Part shown: positions 11,473 to 23,654 of the stretch, piece by piece
Layout of the letters: every line of letters begins with the position of its first letter
Position numbering within the stretch: the first letter of the stretch is position 1
NCBI GenBank assembly: GCA_021234155.1
Contig: JAJEKV010000032.1
Coordinates: 6,728,736-6,792,735, forward strand
From: Isoetes taiwanensis
Taxonomy: Eukaryota; Streptophyta; Lycopodiopsida; Isoetales; Isoetaceae
Length of the DNA stretch: 64,000 bases
Reading direction: 5' to 3'
The notes under the pieces: generated by a model
Told to the model about the DNA's origin: nothing
Seen by the model: the letters and a program-made list of their open reading frames with translations, nothing else
The model's database searches: none
Position numbers and translations under genes: made by a program

Positions 11473-12319
11473 ATGGAAAATAAAAAAAATATTTCGGACA
11501 ATGGGATGGTATGTCAGGTTTCAGATTCTGAACAGAATGATCTAACAATGATTGCCAAAAGGATGTCTGTCATGTCAGACATTGAAAAAAAGAAATTGGC
11601 ACAAATATTAATGGATTTGGGCTCTGTTAAAAGTCAGAATTTAGCGGGCAGTCATTATGGTGCTAAAGAATTGGGAAAGGAAAAGGAAGGTGAAGGGAAT
11701 TCCGACCTTCTGGTAACCTTTGGAGATTTCTTTACCTATCTAATGGAACCAGAATTGGAGTCGGAGAAGACGAAAGGCAACATGGTAGCGACGAGGCAAC
11801 AGTTGGGGATGGGAGCGGTCCAAAGGCAGCAGAACATTGTGAAGCCAATTCTGGAACATTTGAACCATTTGCAAGAGGAAGAAGCCGGAATTGTAGAGCA
11901 AAAGACAAAGCATGTTTTCCACGGTAAAATCCTGAAAAGAATGTTCCCACAAAATGTCTGAATTTCATGTTCAGAATCTTTTTCCAGGTCGGGTTGAGCC
12001 TCAGATGGAAGGAACTGGTGAGCTTGTTAAGCAACAGTCAGTGTCCTTAAGCCAGGAGAAAAATGAGGATCCTGGTGAGCTTTTCAAGCAACAGCCTAGA
12101 TCCTCCAGCATTATTCTGGATGAACATCATGACATAAGGATGGATGAGAGTGACTCCAATGAGGAAATTCTTCCTACTAATGACCTTGTCATGTCATCTC
12201 CTTCACAACCTGGTGTTGAAGAGTTTTTTACTCCACAGACAACCAGAAAAAGGAACAAAAAAATGGTCCTCTTTAACTTAGATGGGCCTGCCTCTAATAC
12301 AAGAAACAAATCTTTATGA
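11473..12319 (+). pseudogene. LINE-C ORF1, one frameshift
   Basis: The reading runs from the ATG at 11473 to about 11961, then continues in another frame at 11954-12319. The product is charged, Glu/Lys/Gln-rich, and shows no recognisable DUF4283 core, unlike ORF1 of LINE-B and LINE-E. The stop codon (TGA, 12317-12319) overlaps the ORF2 start (ATG, 12316-12318) in an ATGA arrangement, which suits termination-reinitiation. A further open frame upstream (11120-11398) may be a decayed N-terminal part. Confidence 0.6.
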
Positions 12320-15300
12320 AGATTGTTTGCTGGAATCTAAGAGGAATAAAGGGTCCTTTGAAAAGAAAAAGGGCTCTCATTGCAATTCAGGAAATGAAGG
12401 CGGATCTTATTTTATTACAGGAACACAGACTTCCCCCTTTTGAATCTTCAAAATTGGGGGATTGGATCTGTCCAGGCAGTGGCTCTACATGGGCTGCAGC
12501 CAATGGCACCAAGGGTGGAAAGGATTTACTTCCTCTGGATCATATGTGTCCCCCTTAGGTAGATGGTCTGTTAGCTTTCTCAACATCAAAGGCCAGTTGA
12601 CTGGAATAATAAATGTCTATGCTTCCACAGAACCTCATGAAAGAGAAATGTAATGGAGGGAAATGAATTTCTGGATAGATCAACAAAATCATGTTCATAA
12701 TTGGCTGCTAGCAGGAGATTTCAATAATACTCCCCTGTGGGATCAAAAGCTTGGTAAGAAGATCAATATGACTAAGAATGAGAGAAATGAATGGGATAAA
12801 TTGGTTGGCAAATTTGTCTACCATCCCCCCTCCTCATCAGCCACATATTCTTGGAGTAATAAGAGAAAGGGTCCAGAAAGAACATTTTGTTTGTTAGATA
12901 GATTTTACACTCTCTCAGTTGACCTGGATTTGTGGGACCAGATTGTCATTAAGTCAGACTGCAGTAATTCTATTTCTGACCATTTTCGTCAAGTTATGGA
13001 GACTCTTGTCCTATCTTCCCGAGCTACACAGGTAAGTACTCCCTTTAAATTCAATGTTCAATTGCTGCAGGTTCAGCAGTTTTGCTCACAACTGAGGGAG
13101 TATTATATATCTCTCCCCAAGATTGGAAATAGCAGATCTATGATTGGGTTTGTGCAGAAATTAAAAACCTTGAAATATTGGATTAAAAAATGGGGGAAAG
13201 ATTGGGCAGAAAAGAAAAGGAAACAAAAGAATGAAATTTACATTGAAATGAAAAAGGTAAGAGAATCTCTGTTCTTGGATAAAGATAATCAGACCTTGCA
13301 GGATCTAGAAAATCAACTGGAGATTAAAGTCAAACATGTGGAGGAAATGGAAGCTCAGTCTTTGGCAATCAGAAGTAAGTGTCAGTATATCAATTGTATG
13401 GATAAAAGTAGTTCCTCCTTCTTTTTCAGGGCTGCTAAGAGTCGGATTATCAATAATGGCATCATCTCAGTTCAAGATGATCAAGGGGAATCTATTCAAG
13501 GGCAACTTGATATTCAAAGATTTTTTGCTCATAGATATCAGGAACTATTTGATAAGCAGCCAACATCTCAAGCAGATATTGAGCAATTTTTTAGCATGAT
13601 TGACTTGGATTCTGACTCCTCAATTGTTAATAATGAAGCCCTTATGGCTATTCCACAGAAAGAGGAGATTCTCCGTATCTTGAATTCGATGGCTTCTGGA
13701 AAAAGTCCGGGGCCTGATGGCTTTCCCCCAGAATTCTTTAGAGAATTTTGGGATATAATGCAGGATGACTTTACAACTTTTGTGCAAGGAGCCTGGGTGG
13801 CTGATAGCTTACATCCTGCAATCAATGCTGGTCTAATTGCATTGGTTCCAAAGGTGGACCAACCTATGACCTTTTCTGATTGGAGGCCAATCTCTTTGAC
13901 CAACACCATTTATAAGGTTCTTGCAAAAATTCTAGCAAACAGGGTTAAGCCTACCCTGGAAAGCCTCATTAGTCCCCTACAGACTGCTTTCCTCCCTGGA
14001 AGGAGTATCCTTGACAACTTCATTGGAGCTTATGAAGGATTGCCTTGGAGTAATCTAACCAAGCAGAATTGCATGCTCCTGAAACTGGATTTTAAAAGAG
14101 CATTTGATACTATTAATTGGGATTTTTTGAGCAGGGCCATGGAGGTTTTGGGATTTTCTCAACAGGTGATCAATCTGGTCCTTGCCTTCAACAAGGAAGC
14201 CAGATCTGCAGTCTTGATTAATGGCTGCCCCTCCTCCTTTTTCCCCTGCAAAAGAGGAGTGAGGCAAGGGTGTCCCTTGGCTCCTTACCTCTTCTTAATA
14301 GTTGCTGAGATGGTGACCAAGGTTACTCTCAAACTTCAACAGAATGGACAAATCAAAGGCCTCCAGATGCCAAATGAAGGTATGCCTCTCTCTTTGATGC
14401 AATATGCTGATGATACCTTCATTTTTCTGGAGGATGATGGGAAAAGCATCTTTGCCTTCCTGTCTGCCATGGAGATCTTTGGCAAAGCTTCAGGAGTTTT
14501 ATTGAACAGAGCCAAATGTACCATCCTCCTGGACTCTAATGAAACAAAAATTGCTGATATAGCAATTCTTGAGAAAGGGATGGCCACCAAACTGTTGGGT
14601 CTCCCTCTTGCACCAGACATGAGTTTGCATGGTCTTTGGTCCCCTATTACAAACAGGATTAAAAGATAATTCATGATGTATCCAGCCTCTCTTTCATTGG
14701 CAGGAAGGGTTGAAATTGCTAACACAGTAATCACCAGCACGCACATCTATTTTTCATCTGCAATTGTGGCTGACAAAGCAACCTATCAGGAAATTCAGAC
14801 TGCCATCAGGAAGTTTATATGGCAAGGGGACTATAAAGTTGCTTGGCAGAATCTCACTACACCTAAGGATTCTGGGGGCCTGGGATGCAAGGATCTTTTC
14901 AAACAGGCTCAGGCTCTAGCTGCAAAATTGATCTGGCGTGCTCTATGGTCTCCTCATCTTTCTCCTGCCATGGCCTTTATCAGGTACTGGGTTCAGCAAA
15001 CTAAACCTGTGGGAAGTAATTCAATTCAACATCAGCTACCAGATTTGGCCTTCTACCAGTTAACAGCTGGCCCTCATACATCTTCTATCATGAGGAGGCA
15101 TTTAGAGGCCTGGAATGAAGTGTCCCACTGTTTTCATGCAGATAATCTTCACAAGGTTAGTTCCAAATTTCATTTCTTTTGGCATCACAATTTACTTCCT
15201 ACAGAGGCAGGATGCTTGGCTCTCAAACATCCGAGGAAATATAAAGAATGGAGTGATGCAGGTCTCAAAACTATAGCTGATCTTCGAAGTAATGGCAATT

Positions 15301-16415
15301 GGCTTACCGGCATGAGCTGGTTGCAAGAATCGATGATACGAGGTCAACAAAAGATTTTTTCTGACATCTCTCGTTCCTTGAGCAACTGGGAAGATTCGAT
15401 GGATCCTATTTCATGGAGTTGTGAAGGAAAAAAGAGATACAGTGTGTCCAAGATCTACAAAATGATCATTCAACCTTCTGATCTTAAGGTCACTACAAAA
15501 TGGGGTTGCACTCAGCATGAGGCAATCAAAATAGTCATTGATGGATGGCAGGCACACTGTGCAAAAAAGATTCTTTTATTTAGATGGCTTCTGTTGAATC
15601 AGAGTTTGTCCACAAATGAGAGAATAGCAAAATATAAGGCTGCTCAGTCTAATATTTGCCCATTAGGCTGTCAGCTTCCAGAATCCAATTTGCATGTCTT
15701 TCAGTGCCCGAGACTTCTGCCCTTTTGGATCTGGTCAAAAAATCTTTGTAAGTCCACTCCTGGTTCCTCTTCACAGGAATTTTTTGACTTTCTAAGTTTC
15801 CCAAGTGCCTTCTGTGGTACTTTGAGAACTCTGGCCCTTTGGTCTATTTGGAAGCATAGAAACAGAATAGTTCATGATCACAAAACATTTAATCTCAATT
15901 GGATCAAAACCTGCTTTCAGTCCCTGCTGGTTGAGATAGCCATAGCTCACAGAAGAAGCAAGGGCTTAGCATATGACAGAAACTGGGATTCTTTAGGGAG
16001 TTACCATGGTTTTTATGCTTTCTTTAAACTTACTATCTCTCGATCTTTGATGTTGACATTGACAGATTTTGTGACTGAGCACTATGATATGGTTATCCCC
16101 CCCTCTCGTGGAAGATATGATCCAAAACCGGCTTTTGAACAGTGGACGAGGGGGGTAATCAAGGCCAAGATGATTCACCTGAAGCAGCATATTTTGGCTC
16201 AGACAGCTTTGGGAGTCATTCTCGATGATGAAGATCTTTGGTGGTGGAATGATCTGAAGATTTATTTTGCTGCAAAATGGGAGGAGCACTTTGATATCAC
16301 CTCTGAAATCATGCTGCAGTTCATGGTCCATACCCCTTTGGATCTTGATGAGCTTGAGACATTATTCCATATTGTCCAGGTTGGTCCATTGGAGTTTGTT
16401 TTGGGCTATGAGTAG
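12316..16415 (+). pseudogene. LINE-C ORF2 (endonuclease-RT), nearly intact
   Basis: ORF2 starts at 12316 with VCWNLRGIKG and LLQEHR. A frameshift at about 12520 moves it to the frame that stays open to 16415. That frame has only two in-frame stops: TAA at 12651-12653 and TAA at 14667-14669. The endonuclease GDFNNTP lies near 12714. RT motifs in order are FLPGRSILDNF, LDFKRAFDTINW, VRQGCPLAP and an intact YADD at 14403-14414. Downstream (14673-16415) are SLSLAGRVEIANTV and the zf-RVT-like region with FRWLLLNQSL and a Cys/His cluster near 15660-15710. It would encode about 1,360 residues if uninterrupted, normal for plant L1. Confidence 0.92.
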
Positions 16416-16664
16416 AAGATTACAGTTCTGTTTTCTGTCTTGAACTATTACAGACATCTGACCACCTTTTTGACTAGCTGGTACAGCAAATTTTGAATAT
16501 CTAGCTGTGCTATGCCTTTTTCAGTCCCTTTTTGGGACAAGTAAGCATTGCAAGGGTTCTTCCTTTTTGCAATTGCTGTATATATTCATGTAACCTCTTT
16601 TGCATGTAATATCAAATCTGCCTTAACCTCAAAAAAAAAAAAAAAAAAAAAAAACGGGCTCAGG

Positions 16665-19581
16665 GATGGAAACCAAGATAACGGCCCTGGGTAATATAAA
16701 AAATTATGCCAAAAGTTGGTGTAGAGCTAAAGTGCAAAGGGAGAGGGGAGAGTTGGATAGCCTTTACAATCAGCTCCACTCACTTAGAGCATTGGGCCCG
16801 AATGATGGGATAGAGGAGAAGGGAATAATAGAACAGATAAAGGCGCTAGAGGAAGTCAAGATAATGGAGAACAGATGCAAAGCAGGATTGACCTAGCTAA
16901 ATGAAGGTGATAAATGCACCAAGTTCTTCTTTAAGTCAGCTAAAGAAAAGAAGAGGTCGTCTACTCTATCAACCATTGCACTAGGCGACGGCTCGACCCT
17001 CAAATCCCCAGGGGATCTAAAAAGGTACTTACATAATCATTTCCAAGGTTTTTTTGGGGAACATAACTTACCATTCCAAGATACATATGAAGAGCTAGTG
17101 ATCTCAAAAGTTTCACCTATAAGGAGCTCTAGCCAAAAAGATATTCTGAGTCGCTCTCTCTCTATAGAGGATCTTGAAAAAGCCACCCTCTTATTGGCTA
17201 AGAATAAATGTCCGGGTATGGATGGAATTCCCATTGAATTCTACCAATGCAATTGGGAATGGATTAAAAATGATATCTTTTCTGCATACACAGACTTCTT
17301 GCAAGCTGAAAATTTAAATCCAAGATTGAATACAGGCTACATTGGCCTTGGTACCCAAGTGTAAGGAGCCAAGCACAATTAACGATTGGAGGCCTATCAC
17401 ACTCCTATCTGCATTTTACAAAATCATAGCTAAGGCTATGGCAGAGAAGATCAAACCAATTTTAGCGGAAGGTATCTCACGGGCCCAATCTGGCTTCTTA
17501 CCGGGTAGGAGTATTCTGAGCAATGTGGCAGCAGCTTTTGAAGGGTTGCACTGGGCCAGAAAAATAGGACAAAAAGTAGCCTATCTAAAGCTAGATTTCA
17601 CCAAGGCATATGACAGCATTAGATGGAGTTTTCTGCATAAAATGATGCTCAAGCTGGGTTGTGGGGATATTTTTACAGAAGGGGTAATGAAACTATTGAG
17701 ATCAGCTCGAGCCTCAGTCTTATTTCAAGGTGAATCATCTCCTATATTTGAGATTAAGAGGGGCATCAGGCAAGGTTGTCCCCTGGCTCCCTTCCTCTTC
17801 AATATAGCAGCAGAAGCTCTCTCACAGTTATTCCTGCAAGCATCTGCAGACGGTCTCATTCAGGGACTAGAAATGTGGGACGGTTCTCAACAAATCTGTA
17901 ACCAGTATGCAGGCGACTCATTTCTGTTTATCGAGGCAGAGGAAAACAATATGTCATGTGTGTGGGGACAACCATGGCCACCTTCTCAATAGCTTCAGGT
18001 TGCCTCATAAATTGGAAAAAATGCTCAGTGCAGTGGCCTTTGGAGAACAGGCATCCCATATGTTTCAAAGCTTACCATGGAAAATTATCCCTGAGGGTGA
18101 ACACTCTAGCTTGTTAGGAATCCCGGTGGGCATTAACATCACTAGTGCAACTAATATGGGATGAAATGCTACTAGGCCTACATAAACACCTAAATTGGTG
18201 GAAGGTAGCAAAGTTATCCCTTGCAGGTGGAGGATTACCGTGGCAAAACATGTGCTAAGTAATACTTATGTATACATATCATCAATTCTACTTGCTCAGG
18301 GAGAAGGTGCAGGAGTTAGAAGGGCTGATTCAAACTTCGTCTGGGAGGTAATGAAGAAGGTGCAATGATCAAAATTGCTTGGTGGAAGTGCAAGAGGGAC
18401 AAAAGCAGAAGGGGAATTGGTATGTTTGACATAGTCTTACAGAGCAAAGTATTAATAGCCAAATTCATATGGATGATTCTTGGGGAAAAGGTGAAGTCTC
18501 TCAGGTTTGCACCTCATCAACCAAGCTCTATTATATTCTTGTAAGCATAGTAAGCCCTCCGTCAAGGTCTCGCTTCCATGGTCTCTCTTTTTTTTTATCT
18601 CAAGCCATGTAAAGAAGCCTCCCCTTCTGAAGGGTCTTATTTCGGCTTGGAATGCCATAAAGAAACTATTCACGCTTGATATCAGCAAATTTAAAGCAGG
18701 GACCTCCCCTCCGTAGTGGGTACCAGTGGAATTGCACAATAAACAAGGCCCATTAGGTATAGTGGCTGACGCGAGGATTGTGAAGAGATGGAAAAAGCGT
18801 GGTATACATTCTTGTGCTCGGTGGTATATGGGAGAGCACCGGCGGTTGGGAAGCATTTCAAGCCCTGTTTTTGGTTTAAAGGAGGCGGAGACAAGATAAT
18901 TTGGGAATGTGTGGCTTCCGTACTCCCAAACACAATAAATAGAGGAGATCAAAGTCCATGGGTCGTACATTCTTCGATACAGTCTGATACAGTCAAACAA
19001 GTTTGTGAAGTCATGCTACAGTAGTTTGAAGACTAAGGGATTTCTTCCAGTATCTCCCAAGTGGGAGCTAGTGATCACGGAGGACATCCTTAAAAACATC
19101 TGGAGAAACGCTTGGCTGAAATTCCTCCCTCCACGAATCAACGCCTTTCTTTGGCAAGTGATCCACAGGGTCCCAAGGGTCAATCATCTAGTCTCCAAAT
19201 GGGACAATAACGTGAGCCCACTTTGCCCTATGTGTGAAGAGGAAGAAGAATCCATAGAACATTGTCTGGTGGAATGTGGGATGCTGGAGTCTGGATAGGT
19301 TCGAATACCCCTTAGGAACCAAAGAATTGCTGCTAGGAATTCTCCCTCCAGAATGGTGTCCCAAGAAGAAGATTTCTTTTCACATAGCCAGGGCCTGGAC
19401 GATCTGGTCAATATGGAAAAGGAGGAATGCCCGAGTCTTCGCTGAGAATCAGGAGGTATTCATATCATCAACTCAGCTACTTCACCTGGTACTTGAAAGA
19501 CTTAAAAAATTTAGGCTAGTTTTTAAATGTGAAGAAGAGGTAAAGGAAGAAATATGGGGCACCTATTTTAATCTGGTCTAG
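16665..19581 (+). pseudogene. LINE-B ORF2, 3' part (reverse transcriptase and C-terminal domain)
   Basis: This continues the ORF2 cut at 11039. RT motifs are GMDGIPIEFY (about 17216), WRPITLLS, FLPGRSILSN, LDFTKAYDSIRW and IRQGCPLAP. The catalytic motif reads YAGD at 17906-17917, so the first of the two catalytic aspartates is replaced by glycine. After about 18000 the frame shifts repeatedly. A zf-RVT-like stretch (WLKFLPPRINAFLW, then CPMCEEEEESIEHCL) remains readable at 19110-19280. Confidence 0.85.
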
Positions 19582-19720
19582 GTCGAGAAAGAGAATAGTA
19601 CAAGCTGGAGCTACGTAGCTAACCCCATCTCATATTCGTGGATGGGTGCACCTCTGCCATGTGGCTTTGTATCATTCTCTCTAAGTAAATAAAATCTTTT
19701 TTATCCCTAAAAAAAAAAAA

Positions 19721-19900
19721 TCAATATATTAAAAGAATGGTAATGTTACAAAGCAAGTGAGGAGGAAACAGAAAGTTCCCATGTCTATCCTCCAGATTTG
19801 AACAGTTGAAGAACATAATATTTTAGTTGCCTGCATTTCACGCCAAATACACCAAATACGTTGTTGTGCACCTAACTACATTTAATAGCTAAAGTTGAAT
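19721..19900 (-). mobile_element. LINE-0 3' end, proximal part
   Basis: On the minus strand 19880-19737 translates to a LINE ORF2 C-terminal signature, RIWCIWREMQATKI, followed by a stop and then the 3' UTR that continues at 7773-7743 with a poly(A) at 7742-7726. The WCIWRE-type motif is common near the end of plant L1 ORF2. The upstream limit is unclear. Confidence 0.6.
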
Positions 19901-21430
19901 AACCTTTTCTAAGAGAACCATGTTTTTAAGCCTCTTGCTTGGATATGTTTAGAGCAATTACCTGCCTCAGAAATACCCACAGTAAGAAGATTCAGTTAAG
20001 CATATCAGATTTCCTATAGATGAAAAAGAGGTGGACAGGTCATCCCAATGTCTAGTACACAAACAAGATACATACATAAACAAGATACATAAACGACTTT
20101 GCATGTACAATGCACATTCAGATTCTCCAACACCAAATTTGACAACAGAGTCGAACACCAATGAAATGTTCCAAGTCAAGCATCTCTCTATAAGATGATT
20201 CCAAGGCCAGATCGGGGAAGGATGTATAGTTACATGTAACTAACTATGAATCAGGATGACCACATTATAGCTGAAAGTTTTGTTCTGTATATTACCTTTT
20301 GTTTTGAAGTCTGTAGACTGTACCTTCTTCAATCTAAATCTGATTAGCAATGTGGGTGGTGCTGGAGACGTGGCGGCCATGTATAATGGATACTAGAACT
20401 GCTTGGATGGCTATGTAGCAGAATTGAGGCCAGAATTGGCAGGCTAATGGCGACCTTCATGATCAAAGCCTGTCTTTTCAAGTTACTAGTAGCGGTTATA
20501 GGACTGTAATCTCTTATGATGTCGTCTCTTCTAGTTGGGATTTTGGCGGAAAATTCCTTTGAAAACGAGACCCAACTACAGAATTCACAAGCTTGACATC
20601 CACCCACACCAAAATCCACAGGTTACACGAACTAAAATTATACTGGGAATTTTGCGAAGAACCTCGCAGATTACACGAACCGTACTGAGAAGGGATTGGG
20701 CTCTGAAGGGCGATATGCAACGGCCACAAAAGGAATTGTGGCACGAAATTGCCTTTGATATGAAAATAGGTCGTTGACGCAGCAGCCACGAATAGACAAG
20801 TCGATTAGGGCATCCACAAAATTAAAATGCATGCAAGATCGCCATCGCCAAAACCAGCCGCCTCAGATTCTCATATCAGTGTCCGCAAACCTAAACTGGC
20901 TCATACGGACAGAGAGAAGGAGCAAAGAAGAAACAAAGCAGACAAAGCACAGGATAAAGCGGATCGGCTATCTTAGTGCGTGGGTGGAAGAAAGGGATGA
21001 AAGCCAAAAGTGTGGAGATGAAGATGCGTTGATGAAGAAAAGGAAAACTGAAGGGGTATATAAAAACAAGAAACCCTAACTGTCAGGTAACCTAACTAAC
21101 TAAGTGGACTGGTTTCGACAATTATATTTGCGAGGGTGTTTTTGGCCATCTTGCATACACATGGCATACTCCCCTTTTGTGTGAAGCTTGGTAGATAATT
21201 GGCCAATTTGTTAGGCATTCAAAATGTGTGCACTTTACATTGACTGAATGGTTGAATTTAACCTACCTTGACTGAATGGTTGAATTTAGTCAACCTCATC
21301 GGTCAATTCCTTGTTCAACTCGAATATGCTAAGCTAACATTTGGGTATGAATTATCATTCGGTTTTTTGTTTGGCTACACTGGTTATTCCATGGAGTAGA
21401 CGTTTTTAAGCTTTTCTAAACATATATAAT
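19901..21430. other. Gene-poor interval with promoter-like minus-strand segment
   Basis: No protein could be recognised. On the minus strand a TTTTATATAC box lies at about 21055-21065, followed by pyrimidine-rich sequence and a weak 91-codon frame (20789-20514). This could be a core promoter plus first exon, but no conserved domain or continuation supports it. Confidence 0.3.
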
Positions 21431-21435
21431 GCCAT

Positions 21436-21455
21436 CGATCCGAGCCATCGGATCG
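21436..21455. other. 20-bp palindromic site, copy 1
   Basis: CGATCCGA-GCCA-TCGGATCG is a perfect 8-4-8 inverted repeat. The identical 20-mer occurs in the opposite orientation at 53046-53065. It lies at the edge of the foldback element here. Confidence 0.6.
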
Positions 21456-21456
21456 G

Positions 21457-22200
21457 TATTATGACATATTTAACAAAATTTGGACTTATTCAAATCTAAT
21501 AAATGTATTTTTAGCTTTTATTGATTTTAATAATTTATTCTGTTTATCTTTAGATAAAAAATATGATACTTACTAAAGTTTAAAGTTGCTTTCTAAACTA
21601 ATTCTTGGTTCCATCTATTTAGAATTAAATTTTCATCTAAGATAACCCTGTATAATTAAAATACTATTTTTGTAAAAATATTTAAAGAAAGTTTTACATT
21701 GAAATTAATTAAATGATTACGTTTATGTTTGATTATAATATTTTTATTTCATCAATAATAAATTATTTAATAGTTATTATTAAACCAATAACTTTATATC
21801 ATTTAATTAATTTCAACCTAAGACCTTCCTTAAAGTATTTTTAAAATGTAAAAGTTTGTAAATTGTGAAATTCTAATAATAGTTTTAAGTCAATCGCTTA
21901 TCAAACCATCAGATTTCATTTAATTATCATGATTGCTAAATCTTGAATCTGTTAAATCAATAAAAATTGAAATTTTTATATTCTTGAAATGTCTAATTCT
22001 AAATAGATTCAAATAAAAATTAGTTTGAAAATCAAGTTTATTATTTGATAACCATTATAGTTTTAATTTAAAGATAAACTTATAAAAGTTATAACAATCA
22101 AGAAGAATCACACAATACATATATTCTTATAATGGCATTCTTGAAGTGTTATCTATTAAATCTGAATAAGTCCAAATTTTGTTGAATATGTCATTATTCT
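21457..22200. mobile_element. Foldback element I (non-autonomous DNA transposon)
   Basis: The left end at 21459-21501 and the inverted right end at 22154-22197 are near-identical over about 43 bp, sharing ATTTGGACTTATTCA. A second inverted pair near the centre (21677-21717 against 21798-21840) shares TTGAAATTAATTAAATGAT. The whole interval is A+T-rich and foldable, with a longer right arm. There are no coding frames. The superfamily is not determined; I could not define a target-site duplication. Confidence 0.7.
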
Positions 22201-22640
22201 CGAATGGATGAGCATGCATCTCTTGTATGCATGCATTTTCTGGGGCTTTGGTTCGTTCGGTTTTGCAGGTTCTTCATCGACTTCTCATCCGTGTTTTCTC
22301 CTCTCTCAGCAGTTCCCTTGACTCCCACCCACCCCCCCTTAATGTGTATATTAATGTAAATGTTTTTTTTTTATCGCGTGGCACGCGTGACCAGCCCCTC
22401 GCTTTTCGAGATTGTTGTTTTCTTATCTTTGTGTTCTAGTTTGTTGATGTGCAAGTACAGTGGGATGCGCGACTCCGTCTTCTTCATGCTTCATGGGTTT
22501 CTTTGTGGGCGCATTTTTTTGCAGCCTTACATTGTGTCCAAGCCCCTTATCAAGGGCTTATCACTATGGTTTTTCCTCGAAAACCCGAAAAGGGGAAGTT
22601 TTTTAATCCCGGCGATAAACTCTCGGCAGGTACATTTAAC
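22201..22640 (+). mobile_element. LINE-like 3' fragment with the shared hairpin motif
   Basis: The stretch 22569-22612 (TTTTTCCTCGAAAACCC, a GAAAA loop, GGGG, then GTTTTTTAATCCCGG) has the same layout as the 3' ends of LINE-A and LINE-D. The loop differs while the pairing arms are kept. The pyrimidine-rich sequence upstream contains no recognisable frame. I interpret it as a remnant of a relative, but only the motif supports this. Confidence 0.45.
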
Positions 22641-23125
22641 TGACATCTGTAGAATTTTTTTGGGGTCTAGATGATATAACTGGATATTCCCTGTGTTTTT
22701 TCATTGTGGGTAGCTTGCAAATGTGCAGCTACCCACTCTCAACCATTGTAGAATTCTGTTGAGATGAATGAAAAGCCTAGCTAGCTACAATGATTCCTTT
22801 AGAATATTCGTTTGATTTTGCAAGGTGTTGATTTGAGCTGAGAAGATTTTGTTGGAAACAACCGAGGAATTCCTAAGTGCCACCGGGATTAGATATTCAA
22901 CGTTGCTTGAAAGGCAATCAAGTGGAACCAATGCCATAGTCATGTGAACACTGGTCGGATTTAATTTCCAAGGCCATAGATCCCTCATTCCTTAACCGGA
23001 TCTGATGGCTCGATGGTGAGCCTGAGCGGCTATGGCATGGCAGCGCTATGGAAGGATCGAAGCTCCTGGGCATGGCGCCATCTTCGCCTGTCTTTCATGC
23101 GGGCGGCTATCTGGCTAATGCTGGT

Positions 23126-23395
23126 GTCTGATGCAAAGCACGTACTATTCTTGGCAAGAATCTGAAAGCGTTTGGAGCGTCTCAGTTTATCTCTGTCCTA
23201 GATCTCAGTTTCAACACTTATTGGAATTGTGGTATATCTAAAAATTATTGGAATTTCCTGGTCTGATGCAAAGCACGTACTATTCTTGGCAAGAATCTGG
23301 AGCGGTATTTGTGTCTGTTTATCTCTGTCCTAGATCTCAGTTTCGACACTTATTGGAAATGTGGTATGTCTAAAAATTTTCTCCTTTGAATGCGG
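23126..23395 (+). repeat. Tandem duplication, 135 bp x 2
   Basis: The unit starting GTCTGATGCAAAGCACGTAC at 23126 recurs at 23261. Both units continue through TTTATCTCTGTCCTAGATC to a shared TCTAAAAATT end, with scattered differences. No coding signal is seen. Confidence 0.8.
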
Positions 23396-23654
23396 ATTTA
23401 GGCCTCAGAAACCTGCTTCTCATTGTGATAATTTTGATGACGTGCCCGCGTTTGCCTCGATTGTCCTAGGTAAGAATAGTTTTAAGCCTTTAGCATTATT
23501 TTACGCCTTCAGGCAATTTGAAAATAGTTTTATTTTCGTTTTATGAGCTTCTGCAACAAAGCTTTAACCACGTTTTTTATGCAGTGTGAATGCAAAGATA
23601 AACATACAAATATGCGATTGTGTGGATAGGGCCTATCTAAACATTTCGCATGCT

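Larger units (their letters stand above)
11040..16653 (+). mobile_element. LINE-C, full-length plant L1 nested in LINE-B
   Basis: The element is 5.6 kb, bounded by an 11-bp target-site duplication, and ends in a poly(A) run of 23 A (16631-16653). It contains a short 5' UTR, ORF1 and ORF2. ORF2 is damaged by only one frameshift and two stops, so it is much younger than its host LINE-B. The 5' end starts AGCTTTATCTATCTGACTCG; I take it as complete because ORF1 and a 5' UTR are present. Confidence 0.93.
7774..19720 (+). mobile_element. LINE-B, plant L1 element interrupted by LINE-C
   Basis: The 17-bp sequence TCAATATATTAAAAGAA occurs at 7757-7773 and again at 19721-19737, directly after a poly(A) run at 19709-19720. 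This is a clear target-site duplication. Removing the nested LINE-C insertion and its duplicated target (11040-16664) leaves about 6.3 kb, a normal full-length plant L1. Gene order is ORF1 with a DUF4283-like domain, then ORF2 with endonuclease, RT and a zf-RVT-like C-terminal region. Many stops and frameshifts, plus a mutated RT catalytic motif, show that it is dead and older than LINE-C. Confidence 0.93.

Noticed and set aside
22785-22988. 67-codon minus-strand frame
   Set aside because: No start context, domain or splice support; looks like random open sequence.
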